Positions 8,434-18,409 of a DNA stretch of 64,000 nt are shown here, piece after piece. Where the stretch lies: assembly GCA_002838205.1 (NCBI GenBank), contig CP017950.1:2052858-2116857 (forward strand), written 5' to 3'. The notes beneath the pieces are model-generated. The model was not told where the DNA came from. It worked only from the letters and a program-made list of their open reading frames with translations, and searched no databases. Source of the DNA: Tenericutes bacterium MZ-XQ (GTDB lineage: Bacteria > Bacillota_I > Bacilli_A > Acholeplasmatales > Acholeplasmataceae). The translations under genes and the position numbers were made by a program. Position 1 is the stretch's first letter; each line of letters opens with the position of its first letter.

Positions 8434-10764
8434 TTGAAAGAATTTCGTGTAGCGATTAGAGATATCGTTTCTTTTTTATATGCAAGTGGAGATTTATCAA
8501 GTGAAACCTTTCAAAACGTCTCAGCGTTAGAAGGGACTAAAGCACATCAATATGTTCAAAACAGATATACTTCTGATGATAAAAGTGAAGTCTCTATCTC
8601 TTATATGTATGAAAAAAATGATCATCTGCTTTTTTTAAATGGTCGTATCGATGGACTCATCAAAGATCATGATGATTATTTATTGGATGAAATCAAATCT
8701 ACTAGGAAAAATATATTTGATGATGATTTTTCATTTAATCAAGAACACTTGGCACAACTTAAATTTTATGCCTATATGTACATGAAAAACGAAGAACTAG
8801 ATCAAATCGAGGGTAGAATCTCTTATATTCAAATATCTGATTATCAAATCAGATATTTTCCCTTTACCTTTTATCTTCGTGATTTAGAAGTATTTATTAG
8901 CGAATCTATTTCTGAATATCTAGAATGGATTTATATCATTGAAAACTATCAAAAAGAAAAATTTGATTCCATATCATCTTTATCATTCCCATTTGATACT
9001 TACCGTCGTGGGCAAAGAGAGATGATGGCTGCTGTATATCAAACTATCAAAGATAAAGATATACTTTATGCAATCGCACCTACAGGTATTGGAAAAACGA
9101 TGGCATCATTATTCTCATCCATTAAAGCACTCGATAACGACAGACAAAAAATATTTTATTCAACTGCTAAAACTCAAGGAAAGTCAATTGCAATAGATGC
9201 AATCAATATATTAAGACAAAAAGGATTAACCATAAAAGCTTTAGAAATCACCGCAAAGGACACAACATGTTTTTTAGAGAAAAGAAATTGTGATCCAAAT
9301 ATTTGTCCTTTCGCAAAAGGCTTCTTTGATCGTTTGAAGGATGCTACTATTGACATTTTTTCAAACGCAGATATGTTAGATAGATCAACCATAGAATCCT
9401 ATGCTAGAAAACACGAGATTTGTCCATTTGAATATAGTTTGTATGTGTCTTATTTTGTAGATATCATCATCTGTGATTACAATTATGTATTCGATCCTAG
9501 AGTTCATCTTGTCAGATACTTTGATGAGTTCAATTATCAACCTCTTTTACTAGTCGATGAGGCACACAACATGATTTCTAGATCTAGAGATATGTATAGT
9601 GCAACTATCTATAAATCTGATTTAATCAAATTAAGAAGATTAGGTAGTAAACTTAAGCCCTCGATTAAGCATGCAATAAAAAGAGTATTAGATGCGCTTC
9701 AAATCTACGAAGAAAGACTTGAATATGCTTATTTCTTGTCAGATAAAGATTTAGATGAAGTTTTGTATGATACTGTAAGAAATCTACTCACAAAAATAGA
9801 AAACAGTTTAAAAGAAAATCCAAAATATAACAACAAAACCCAAATATTAGATATATATTTTACATTTCTAGCATTCATAAAAATCTATGATTATTATAGT
9901 GATACTTATTTAACAAACATCTACAAAGATCAAGATGACGATCTCATCATCGAGCTTAGATGCTTAGATGCTTCAAAATATATTTTAGATACCTTGGTAA
10001 ACAAAGCATATGGTTCAACTTTTTTTAGCGCAACCCTTCATCCAATTGAATACTATAAAAAGTTGATCAGTCAAGACGTCGGAGAAACCCTGAAAATTAA
10101 ATCCCCCTTCCCGCCAGAAAACCTTAAACTTGTATTGTATAACTCAATATCAACACGTTTTAAAGATCGGTCAGATTCCATTCATGAAGTTGTTCAAATC
10201 ATCTTAAGTACAATCAATGAAAAAAGCGGCAACTATATCGCATTTTTTCCATCCTATCAATATTTAAATCAAGTTTATGATATCTTATCAAATCATGACA
10301 TTGAAATCATTTTACAAGAACGAGCGATGAATCACGAAGAAAGACATCAAACAATAAACATCTTTAAATCGGATAGCAATCAAACAAGACTTGGGTTATT
10401 TGTAATGGGTGGGATGTTTTCCGAAGGTATAGATTATATTGGTGACATGCTATCAGGTGTCATTGTTGTTGGTGTAGGACTACCTATGATTAATGAACTC
10501 AACAATCAACTCAAAGACTACTACGAAAAAACTTTTAACAAAGGATTTGATTATGCTTATCAATATCCTGGCATGAACAAAGTCATTCAAGCAGTAGGAC
10601 GCGTCATCAGAACACCCAACGATCGCGGAGTAGCAATTCTAATTGACGATCGCTTTGATACACCTTACTATAGGAAACTCTTCCCTATCGAATGGAAAAC
10701 ATATGAACGTATATCTTCACAACATAAATTAAAAATATCTTTAAATAAATTTTGGAACAAATAA
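8434..10764 (+). CDS. DinG/XPD-type Fe-S helicase with N-terminal PD-(D/E)XK nuclease-like domain
   Basis: I choose the TTG start at 8434. It has AAGGATG 8-12 bases upstream, while the ATG at 8416 is only 4 bases beyond a perfect TATAAT and has no ribosome site. From this start the protein has 776 residues. Residues about 65-90 carry a PD-(D/E)XK pattern (GRIDG then LLDEIKST). Walker A is APTGIGKT near 213. Four cysteines between about 277 and 328 (TTC, RNC, NIC, EIC) form the XPD/DinG 4Fe-4S domain. DEAH is near 373 and motif VI, QAVGRVIRTPND, near 718. Such proteins are 5'-3' DNA helicases in repair; the nuclease-like fusion resembles a CRISPR Cas4-like layout, but no CRISPR is present. A terminator follows. 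Confidence 0.88.
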   Translation: MKEFRVAIRDIVSFLYASGDLSSETFQNVSALEGTKAHQYVQNRYTSDDKSEVSISYMYEKNDHLLFLNGRIDGLIKDHDDYLLDEIKSTRKNIFDDDFSFNQEHLAQLKFYAYMYMKNEELDQIEGRISYIQISDYQIRYFPFTFYLRDLEVFISESISEYLEWIYIIENYQKEKFDSISSLSFPFDTYRRGQREMMAAVYQTIKDKDILYAIAPTGIGKTMASLFSSIKALDNDRQKIFYSTAKTQGKSIAIDAINILRQKGLTIKALEITAKDTTCFLEKRNCDPNICPFAKGFFDRLKDATIDIFSNADMLDRSTIESYARKHEICPFEYSLYVSYFVDIIICDYNYVFDPRVHLVRYFDEFNYQPLLLVDEAHNMISRSRDMYSATIYKSDLIKLRRLGSKLKPSIKHAIKRVLDALQIYEERLEYAYFLSDKDLDEVLYDTVRNLLTKIENSLKENPKYNNKTQILDIYFTFLAFIKIYDYYSDTYLTNIYKDQDDDLIIELRCLDASKYILDTLVNKAYGSTFFSATLHPIEYYKKLISQDVGETLKIKSPFPPENLKLVLYNSISTRFKDRSDSIHEVVQIILSTINEKSGNYIAFFPSYQYLNQVYDILSNHDIEIILQERAMNHEERHQTINIFKSDSNQTRLGLFVMGGMFSEGIDYIGDMLSGVIVVGVGLPMINELNNQLKDYYEKTFNKGFDYAYQYPGMNKVIQAVGRVIRTPNDRGVAILIDDRFDTPYYRKLFPIEWKTYERISSQHKLKISLNKFWNK

Positions 10765-10766
10765 TA

Positions 10767-10793
10767 AAAGGGTCGTTCACTGAACGACCCTTT
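10767..10793. terminator. Bidirectional terminator between convergent helicase and lipoprotein genes
   Basis: AAAGGGTCGTTCA and TGAACGACCCTTT form a 13-base stem followed by a T run on the plus strand. It ends the helicase transcript, and on the minus strand the giant lipoprotein transcript less perfectly. Confidence 0.92.
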
Positions 10794-10807
10794 TTTACGA
10801 CTTTTAA

Positions 10808-13800
10808 TTAAGGGATTATGATCTGATGTGCCCCATCAGTAATATACCACTGGAACATGTAATTTAGTGAATCTAACCATAAATACCCTTCAATAGTGAG
10901 TTCACTACCAACTTGGGCATTTAATTCAGTATTAAATGCATCATAATCACTAGGAACAATCTCAATACTATAATATTGATTACCATAATAACCACTTACA
11001 AAATACTCATCAGACTGAATATAATACGTATACCCATCAGAATATAAAGTACCTGTAATCTCAACATATAAGTAAGCATTGTCTTCATCTAAATACTCTA
11101 GATTCATGATATCTAAAAAATCAACGACAACAGGCGTTTTAACAACTGTTTGCCCACTTTGAAGTTCATCAACGACAGCACCTAAATCAATGTAACTCAC
11201 TACACCCATATCATCTTCAAATAGCGTTGAGCCAATTACTCTGACTTCGTCACCAATACTTAAATCCAAGTCAGCATATCCAAATGTTGCCCAATCATTA
11301 ATATAAACTTTAGTTGCATGAGTACCATCATCAATCATAAAGTAATAAATATCAGTTCCATCATAAATGATTTGGTTGATAACGCCAACTGTTTGAACAT
11401 ATGTACCTTCAGGAACACGTAAAGTTTCTTTAATACTCATATCAGTTCTTGGATGAATCGTTAACTGAATCGTTGTTTGTCCTGTAGCAAGCCCGTCTTG
11501 TGAAGTCACAGTAACCAATATATCAACAACTGTTTCAACATCAACAATATTTAACAGCATATGATTAAGATCGATATAAGCTGCATCTAGTGGATCTACT
11601 AATTCATATGCTATGGTCGTATAATAGAATGGATCTCCTAAAGGTAGGTCATCTTCAATCATCATACCTGATTTTAAATGTAGGTCTCCTAAATATTGAT
11701 CAATGAGTAAAATAACTTCATCAACACTATCTTGCCCAGCAAGTGGTATTAAATCAAGTACATCTAAAGTGCCAAATGTATCAAAGACCATATACTCATC
11801 TCTAACAAGTTTAGTTGAAATGAATCCACCGATTTGAACATATGCATCCATATAATCAAATAAATCTTCTCCACCACTCCATCCAGCTAATCTTAAATAA
11901 ATCATCTTACTATCATCAGTTAATGTAAACATTTCAAGGTATGGATCATAACCTAACTTACCACTAACAGCAAGCGGTTGTTCATCTATTGGATTTAAGT
12001 CATAATCATTGATGTATAAATCATTAATAGTCACTGGTGTATAAGTGATACTTGAACTACCATATGAAGTTGTCAATAAGTAAATATTATATGTGTAATC
12101 TGCTTTACCACTGATTAATGATTTTTGACCAATCAGTAATATTTGATCACCTGGATTCACATAACTATATCCGTAGCTTTCTAAATAATACACCTTATCT
12201 TCGATCAGTAAGTAGTAATATCCAAATCCACTCATTAAAACTTCTGCTTCTAAAACGATTTCTTTCGTGCCTTCTTCAACAGCAAATAGATCAGCAAGAG
12301 TCACTGCAGTAAATCCATTTAAGTGAACCTTAAGGATCATTTCTTTTGTAATACCATTATAAGAAACTTCAAGATTAAGCTCAATGATTTGATCTTCTCC
12401 AGTAAGTTTTGTAGAAAAAGCATTGCTATAAAACTCAATAAATTCTCCACCACTCACAACACTATATGTCATGGTCATACCTGGATAACCTTTACTAAAT
12501 ATTTGATTTAATCCTGGTAATGAAACCCATTCAAATGGCATACGTATTGGATTATAACTTTCAAACTGCATCACAACTCGATCAAGTGCCATCATAACAA
12601 CTTCTTCATCTGTGTAACCGTCTAATTGAATTGAGTTAGAACCATCGTATTTATAATCATTGAGCATGATGGTTAAACTTGTTTCATCGTATAATGAGTT
12701 CACTCCGAAAACGAATCCATCGATTGCAACTTGATATCCAACATATTGACTTAATACTGGCCAATATGCATCTGTCATTGAAATGAGAACATGATGTGTA
12801 CCATCATTGATCACGAATGCTCTTGTTGAATCAATATAAATTTCTTCTACGACACCACTTACATTTACTGGTGTACCATAAATGGTAGTATTTGTCATAT
12901 CTAGAGCAAGTAAATCTGATATTGTTTCTTCTGTAAATACATATGAGACTGTTTCATTTCTTGCATAGACAGAAATTGCATTAAAGTCAATTTCGTAACG
13001 ATTTTGAATCACAACAGCTTTTCCGCTAATCTCTAAAGTATCACCGATTAATCCATACATACCATAATCATATAATTGATAATAAACATCATAATCGAGG
13101 GTTACATAAACAATACCTGTTGTATCATCAATCAGTAATATATGTTGATTATCTATAGACTCAATGACACCAACAACCATACCTCTTATCGTATAGGCAT
13201 TTAATGGATCAGTAACCATATCTGCGATTGTTGAAATAACGACAGATGATGATTCATTATTGAGAACTGTCATGGTAATATTAAATGTTTCAGTTTCAAC
13301 TCCAAACTCAATCGTCACATCCACGCTAATTGTTTCATCAGATTCAACCGAACCAATATAATCATAGATGATATCAAGCGTACCGTTTATATCATCAAGT
13401 GGATTCATTGTAAAGATACCATCTTTAAATAATCGATAAGCTTCATTAAAGTCGAAATACGATTGTTCTTCAACAGGTTGTTGGTAAACATCTAAGATAT
13501 AAGCTTTTGCGATCGCTAGTTTTTCTAAATCTGTGTAACTAGAAACCAATACATCTCCTTCAAATCCTAAATATCTCAATACAAAACCATAATAGTAATC
13601 ATGTGTATGTAAGATTGCTCGAAGTGTGACCATTTGTCCTTCATAAAGCATAAGTTCATCTTCAGTAAGTTGATCTGGAAACTCTATGACAACTTGTCCA
13701 TAAACAGTTTCTAATATCATAGAATAGTTACCATAAGCAGTAACAAGATGACCTTCAACTTCAATCCATTGATTATAAATGCTGTAATCTTTTGAATTCA

Positions 13801-16800
13801 GATTGACTAAAGTTTCCATATCATATGTTTGATATGTATAAGTAACAGGTTGGTCAGTCTGAATGATGTCTAATACAAAATTATCTGATCCATAATTACT
13901 TACAAATCTTAGTGTATTATTGTATGTGCCTAGATATACATTAAGTAAAACTTCATCACCTTTTCTAACACCTGGAAGTGTTTCAGCAATTAAGAACTCA
14001 TTACCTAATCCATCTGAGATATAACTATACATAGGATGCCAATAAGTAATCACACCTTGAATGACATATTGTCCATACATATACTCTCCTGGAATTTCCG
14101 CCAGTGGAGTGATTTCAAGCGCATGAAGTGTTGATGTAATAGTCAAGACTGCACTTGCATCACCTTTCGTAATGGTTGCAGTCATAGATATTGGCACATC
14201 AACTAAACTATAGGTAAAACTTTGACTTTCCATATCGTAATGATCAATCATGTCTTGTGATAATTCCCAAGTAATGCTTGCGCCTAGTTCAGGGTGATAT
14301 GGATAAAGTGGGAAATAATCAAATGCATAAAACTCGATGTTTTCAAACTGATACATTGCTGATTGCTTAATGGTATCAACAAGTTCTTGATCAGTATATT
14401 CAGGAATTCTAATATCTTCTCTAATACCTTCATAAAGTAATACCATAGATTCATGACTCATACCGATATAACCTTTGATATAAACTTCTAAGTAACCATA
14501 TTGCATGAGTTTTTCGAAACCTGAATATGTTGATGATTCAACTGTTAACTCATAGATGCCATCAACTAATCTAGAACCATGATAACCCATAAATGATTCT
14601 AATATATAACCTCTAACTTCTATATACTGTCCGTATACTGTAGGATCAGTCAAATCAAGACTGTTAATTTCTTCTAAAGTCATAGGTGTTGGGACAAGAT
14701 TAAGTTCATTTTCAGTTGAAATAATATCTAATATCTCAAATCCCATATTTTCTTTACTCAAGACGACTATGTTGCCTTCTAGTCTTCTTTTAACCGTAAC
14801 AATCAAGCGATCGCCAATTCGAAGATTATCATCATTATAAGCAAATACAGAACCTGTATCATCTTTTAATAGTGCATGTCCCATTTCTGTTGTTGAGACA
14901 ACAATAACATCAAGTGTATAAGTGGCACCCTCTATACCAGTTAAAAGTTCTACAACTGTTTGTGTATAAAGCGGAATTACTGTAACACTAATTGTTATTG
15001 TGTCTGTGACGAGTGGATCTGCTTGAGACGTAAATGTTACTTCAAAATCAATCACTGTTACATCATCTACATCTATAAACATTTGTGCTGTATGATCGTA
15101 ATAGACTGCGTTGTCACCAACTGCTTGATAAGTCACAAATGTAAATCCTAGTGGGTCAGCATCAGGAATAAAGAATGTTGTCTCTTCCATATACTCATCT
15201 TCAAATCCGAATGTTGTAAACAAGTATTGAATGAGCATAACTTTTTCTAACTCTGTGAATGGATTAGCTACAACACTGACTAAAGAAAGTTCGTAATAGC
15301 CTTTATCAAATACAAGAACAAAAGTCATTTGAACTCTTTCCATAACTAAGGCTTCGAGTTCAGCTGTTCTTGTTAGATTATAAGAAGGACCGTACAAAGA
15401 AATACCCTCTAGTGATACAGTATCAAGTAATGCATATTGACCATCTTCACTGAACAATATACCTTCAAATTGATATAAATTATGAATGTATGAAGTAGAA
15501 GGTATACTTAAATCTTCGATATCAGCAAATGGAAAATCAAGTGCAACTTTAGGTGTATTTCCTGAAGAATCAACAGTCACATGTGTAATGTTTGTAATAT
15601 ACGGAATATCTCCATCAAATGCTAACTCACCAGTTATAGTAACCATATCATTAAGATCAACACCTGTATGATCACCCATGACATATACATAACTTGTATC
15701 ATCATAAATATAGAATCCTAAAACTGTTTGATCATTTTCACCATAAACAATACCTGTAACAGTAACAATCGTTCCAGATGGTTGATTTAGCTTAACAATC
15801 AAAGAATTCGGATCTGTTGCATCAATCCAATATGCATATAGTGTAATATTCTCATCTGGCATTTCGTCAAATACGAACGGTTGTGTATATCCACTATCTA
15901 AATACCAACCTCCAAAAATATAGTCTTGTTTTGTCGGTTCAGTTGGTTCTGTAATTGGTGCCATGAACAGATGAGATTCACTGACGACTGCACTTCCACC
16001 CATGGAATCATAGGTAATCGTATATGTTTTAATTTGCCATTTCGCATAAACTACTGTCATACCTGCTGGCATGTTGGTATCATCAAAACTTAATGTAAGT
16101 TCAACATCTTTATACCAACCTAAAAAGTCATAACCTGATTTGGTTGGTGTTGGAAGAGTGATTGTAGAACCGGTAAGTTCAACTAAATCATCAAGCTCAT
16201 CTCCACCTTTAGTGTCGAACTTAATCGTAGATGCTGCAGCTTCCCATTTCGCATATAATGTTATATCAGCATTTGGATATGTTGTAAGATCATTCACTTG
16301 TGTAAGTGCTTCATCTTTATACCAACCAACGAATGTATATCCTAATTTTTGTGGGTCAATCGGTAGGATAATCGCAGATTCATATAATCCAGTAGTTGGT
16401 GTAACAAGTGAGCCCTCATTTGAATCATAAGAAATTGTAATTTCATTTCTTGTATAATACACAACAACTTTTGCTGTTCCATCTGCTTCAACAAAAGTAT
16501 CTAAATCATTTAGATCATTACTAGCATCATAAGTAAAACCTGAAACAACACCTGGTGTATGTGTATAAGTAGATGCTGTAAATGCTGTTGTGTTTTGTAT
16601 TTCTTTTAGCTCATATACACCGTCAGTTAAAGTTTCTACATATATTTCAATATCCACATTCACTAATGCTGGATCCCATTTTGCATAAATCGTAATACCA
16701 TTTAGTGGCATTGTAGTGATTGTGTACGCTGTTGTTAAAGTTTCATCACTATACCATCCAGCAAATGTATATCCTTCTTTTGTTGGTGCAGTCACATCTG

Positions 16801-17809
16801 GTATATCTAACTCATATCCTAGTTCAATGGGATCAATTGTTGTTCCACCATCTGTAACAAATGTCATGGTATATACAATTGGACTCCATTTTGCATATAA
16901 TGTAATACCGCCTGATGGCATTGTACCAAATACATAAGGATCTGAAGTTAAAGCTTCATCCGTATGCCAACTTTGGAAGTTATATCCTTCCTTTGTTGGA
17001 TTTTCTGGTGCAGTAACTGTTGATAAATATAACGCTTCAATTGTTGTTATTGTAGATCCACCATTAGAATTAAAAATGATTTGATAGGTTTTAGGTGTCC
17101 ACTTCGCATACAACGTTAAATCATTTTCAGGCATTACAGTCGCTGTAAATGCTGTTGTTAATCCTGAGTCAGTATACCAAGCATCAAAGTTATAATCAGC
17201 TTTAGTTGGTGTTGGAAGTGTCGGTATAGTTTCACCTGCTTCTAACTCAAGAGCAGCAACACTACTACCTCCATTGCTATTAAAAGTGATGGTATATGTC
17301 ACAATAACTTCTTCCCATTTAGCATATAATGTGACATTATTTTCAGGAATGGTCGTAAAAGTATAAGGTGTAGTCAATGCTTGATCACTATACCATCCTT
17401 CAAATGTGTATCCATCTCTGGTTGGTGCTGAAGGTTCTCCTAATGTATCACCTGGAACACCCACAATAGCAGTAACACTACTACCCCCATTGCTTTCAAA
17501 AGTAATGGTTACTGTTGCTTCCTCATCCTCTATCCATTTTGCATATAAGGTAGGGCTTTGATTTGTCAGTAACCCTGCAATTGCAAACGGATCTGTCAGT
17601 CCTTCATCAAAAAACCAGCCGTCAAACACATAACCATCCCTGGTTGGTTCTGGCAGGTTTATGTTAGATGTATCCGCATCAATAACTAAATCATCAATCT
17701 CACTACCACCATTGGAGTTAAACGTAATGGTGATCTCTTCGGTGCCTGTACAAGCAGCCAACGAAAAAAGCATAAACATCAAAAACATTATGCTTACAAG
17801 TTTTCGCAT
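10808..17809 (-). CDS. Giant lipoprotein with InlB-type repeats and OB-like domain array
   Basis: The start is ATG 17807-17809, with GGAGG 7 bases upstream; a TTG six bases earlier is too close to that site. The protein is 2333 residues. A signal peptide with lipobox LAAC predicts N-terminal lipidation near residue 20. Residues about 25-665 hold eight InlB B-repeat/Flg_new units of about 70 residues, each starting ITFNSNGG-like and ending TLYAKW. An unrelated 75-residue MucBP-like insert lies between units 5 and 6. The rest is a long array of repeated beta-rich domains resembling OB-fold lipoprotein modules (VTVTGIVYG..., VTITGEL) alternating with Ig-like segments (ISVTVIP, TMTVLN). No enzyme motif is seen. 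It is probably a long surface adhesin or ligand-binding stalk. Function unknown. Confidence 0.85.
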   Translation of the reverse strand: MRKLVSIMFLMFMLFSLAACTGTEEITITFNSNGGSEIDDLVIDADTSNINLPEPTRDGYVFDGWFFDEGLTDPFAIAGLLTNQSPTLYAKWIEDEEATVTITFESNGGSSVTAIVGVPGDTLGEPSAPTRDGYTFEGWYSDQALTTPYTFTTIPENNVTLYAKWEEVIVTYTITFNSNGGSSVAALELEAGETIPTLPTPTKADYNFDAWYTDSGLTTAFTATVMPENDLTLYAKWTPKTYQIIFNSNGGSTITTIEALYLSTVTAPENPTKEGYNFQSWHTDEALTSDPYVFGTMPSGGITLYAKWSPIVYTMTFVTDGGTTIDPIELGYELDIPDVTAPTKEGYTFAGWYSDETLTTAYTITTMPLNGITIYAKWDPALVNVDIEIYVETLTDGVYELKEIQNTTAFTASTYTHTPGVVSGFTYDASNDLNDLDTFVEADGTAKVVVYYTRNEITISYDSNEGSLVTPTTGLYESAIILPIDPQKLGYTFVGWYKDEALTQVNDLTTYPNADITLYAKWEAAASTIKFDTKGGDELDDLVELTGSTITLPTPTKSGYDFLGWYKDVELTLSFDDTNMPAGMTVVYAKWQIKTYTITYDSMGGSAVVSESHLFMAPITEPTEPTKQDYIFGGWYLDSGYTQPFVFDEMPDENITLYAYWIDATDPNSLIVKLNQPSGTIVTVTGIVYGENDQTVLGFYIYDDTSYVYVMGDHTGVDLNDMVTITGELAFDGDIPYITNITHVTVDSSGNTPKVALDFPFADIEDLSIPSTSYIHNLYQFEGILFSEDGQYALLDTVSLEGISLYGPSYNLTRTAELEALVMERVQMTFVLVFDKGYYELSLVSVVANPFTELEKVMLIQYLFTTFGFEDEYMEETTFFIPDADPLGFTFVTYQAVGDNAVYYDHTAQMFIDVDDVTVIDFEVTFTSQADPLVTDTITISVTVIPLYTQTVVELLTGIEGATYTLDVIVVSTTEMGHALLKDDTGSVFAYNDDNLRIGDRLIVTVKRRLEGNIVVLSKENMGFEILDIISTENELNLVPTPMTLEEINSLDLTDPTVYGQYIEVRGYILESFMGYHGSRLVDGIYELTVESSTYSGFEKLMQYGYLEVYIKGYIGMSHESMVLLYEGIREDIRIPEYTDQELVDTIKQSAMYQFENIEFYAFDYFPLYPYHPELGASITWELSQDMIDHYDMESQSFTYSLVDVPISMTATITKGDASAVLTITSTLHALEITPLAEIPGEYMYGQYVIQGVITYWHPMYSYISDGLGNEFLIAETLPGVRKGDEVLLNVYLGTYNNTLRFVSNYGSDNFVLDIIQTDQPVTYTYQTYDMETLVNLNSKDYSIYNQWIEVEGHLVTAYGNYSMILETVYGQVVIEFPDQLTEDELMLYEGQMVTLRAILHTHDYYYGFVLRYLGFEGDVLVSSYTDLEKLAIAKAYILDVYQQPVEEQSYFDFNEAYRLFKDGIFTMNPLDDINGTLDIIYDYIGSVESDETISVDVTIEFGVETETFNITMTVLNNESSSVVISTIADMVTDPLNAYTIRGMVVGVIESIDNQHILLIDDTTGIVYVTLDYDVYYQLYDYGMYGLIGDTLEISGKAVVIQNRYEIDFNAISVYARNETVSYVFTEETISDLLALDMTNTTIYGTPVNVSGVVEEIYIDSTRAFVINDGTHHVLISMTDAYWPVLSQYVGYQVAIDGFVFGVNSLYDETSLTIMLNDYKYDGSNSIQLDGYTDEEVVMMALDRVVMQFESYNPIRMPFEWVSLPGLNQIFSKGYPGMTMTYSVVSGGEFIEFYSNAFSTKLTGEDQIIELNLEVSYNGITKEMILKVHLNGFTAVTLADLFAVEEGTKEIVLEAEVLMSGFGYYYLLIEDKVYYLESYGYSYVNPGDQILLIGQKSLISGKADYTYNIYLLTTSYGSSSITYTPVTINDLYINDYDLNPIDEQPLAVSGKLGYDPYLEMFTLTDDSKMIYLRLAGWSGGEDLFDYMDAYVQIGGFISTKLVRDEYMVFDTFGTLDVLDLIPLAGQDSVDEVILLIDQYLGDLHLKSGMMIEDDLPLGDPFYYTTIAYELVDPLDAAYIDLNHMLLNIVDVETVVDILVTVTSQDGLATGQTTIQLTIHPRTDMSIKETLRVPEGTYVQTVGVINQIIYDGTDIYYFMIDDGTHATKVYINDWATFGYADLDLSIGDEVRVIGSTLFEDDMGVVSYIDLGAVVDELQSGQTVVKTPVVVDFLDIMNLEYLDEDNAYLYVEITGTLYSDGYTYYIQSDEYFVSGYYGNQYYSIEIVPSDYDAFNTELNAQVGSELTIEGYLWLDSLNYMFQWYITDGAHQIIIP

Positions 17810-17849
17810 ATCCAATCCTCCGCATCCTTTTTAGAGCATTTAGGACAAA

Positions 17850-17883
17850 AATGCAGACAAGAGCAATATTTCTCGTCTGCATT
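17850..17883 (-). terminator. Hairpin with U run in the leader of the giant lipoprotein gene
   Basis: AATGCAGAC (17850-17858) pairs with GTCTGCATT (17875-17883), extended by a GAG/CTC pair. On the minus strand a run of five T residues follows. It lies downstream of the SecB-like gene, so it can terminate that transcript. It also lies downstream of a candidate promoter at 17920-17948, so it would sit in the leader of the lipoprotein mRNA. Confidence 0.75.
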
Positions 17884-17919
17884 CGGATGTAGTTATTTAT
17901 GTATAAAGCTCTTTACTCT

Positions 17920-17948
17920 ATATTACAATATTCTTAAGAATTTTGCAA
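17920..17948 (-). promoter_or_regulatory. Candidate promoter of the giant lipoprotein gene
   Basis: On the minus strand TTGCAA (17943-17948), a 17-base spacer and TAATAT (17920-17925). It would give a leader of about 100 bases containing the hairpin at 17850-17883. Confidence 0.5.
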
Positions 17949-17981
17949 TATAACTATGTAGTTTTTCCTTTAATAAGGCAA

Positions 17982-18398
17982 CTATGCTTTATTTTTAAAT
18001 AAAATATTGCTATTCATTACAGGTAATATATAAGGCGGGACATTTGAATTTGCTGTCACCGTAGTTACTAAAGCTCTGATATATGGATATAAAACGGAAG
18101 TTGCATTGGTTTTTGCGATCGGATATAATTTTTCATCTTCCCATCTAGTGAACAAAAATTTACCAGATATCTGAACATCCATAAAAAATGGAATCGCATT
18201 ATTCGGATCATCAAAAGATACAGATAAAGACATTGTAAATGTGTTATCATCGATCCTTGTCATCTCTCTATCAAATTTTGGTGTAACTTTGATTTTCGGA
18301 TGCTCTTTTACATCAAAACTTTTGTTCAATATAAATGATACTTTATCAACTGAGTATCCAATCAACCGAATTAATATATTTTGATTTTGTTCCATCAT
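17982..18398 (-). CDS. SecB-like chaperone-fold protein
   Basis: The 138-residue protein resembles SecB-domain proteins: an N-terminal beta strand region, a middle KFLFTRWED segment, then the family-typical NATSVLYPYIRALVTTVTANSNVPPYILPVMN block before the C-terminal NILF. SecB is an export chaperone in Gram-negative bacteria; SecB-like proteins in other bacteria include chaperones of toxin-antitoxin systems and stand-alone forms. No toxin or antitoxin is adjacent here, and the neighbour is an alpha/beta hydrolase 11 bases upstream. Start MM has an AGAAGGGG site. Confidence 0.75.
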   Translation of the reverse strand: MMEQNQNILIRLIGYSVDKVSFILNKSFDVKEHPKIKVTPKFDREMTRIDDNTFTMSLSVSFDDPNNAIPFFMDVQISGKFLFTRWEDEKLYPIAKTNATSVLYPYIRALVTTVTANSNVPPYILPVMNSNILFKNKA

Positions 18399-18409
18399 AC
18401 CCCTTCTTT

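Noticed and set aside
8434-10764. Cas4/CRISPR-associated helicase
   Set aside because: No repeat array or other cas gene is present; the Fe-S cysteines lie within the helicase as in XPD/DinG.
15486-16937. Plus-strand frames within the giant lipoprotein gene
   Set aside because: They are shadows of the repeat-rich minus-strand gene, without ribosome sites.
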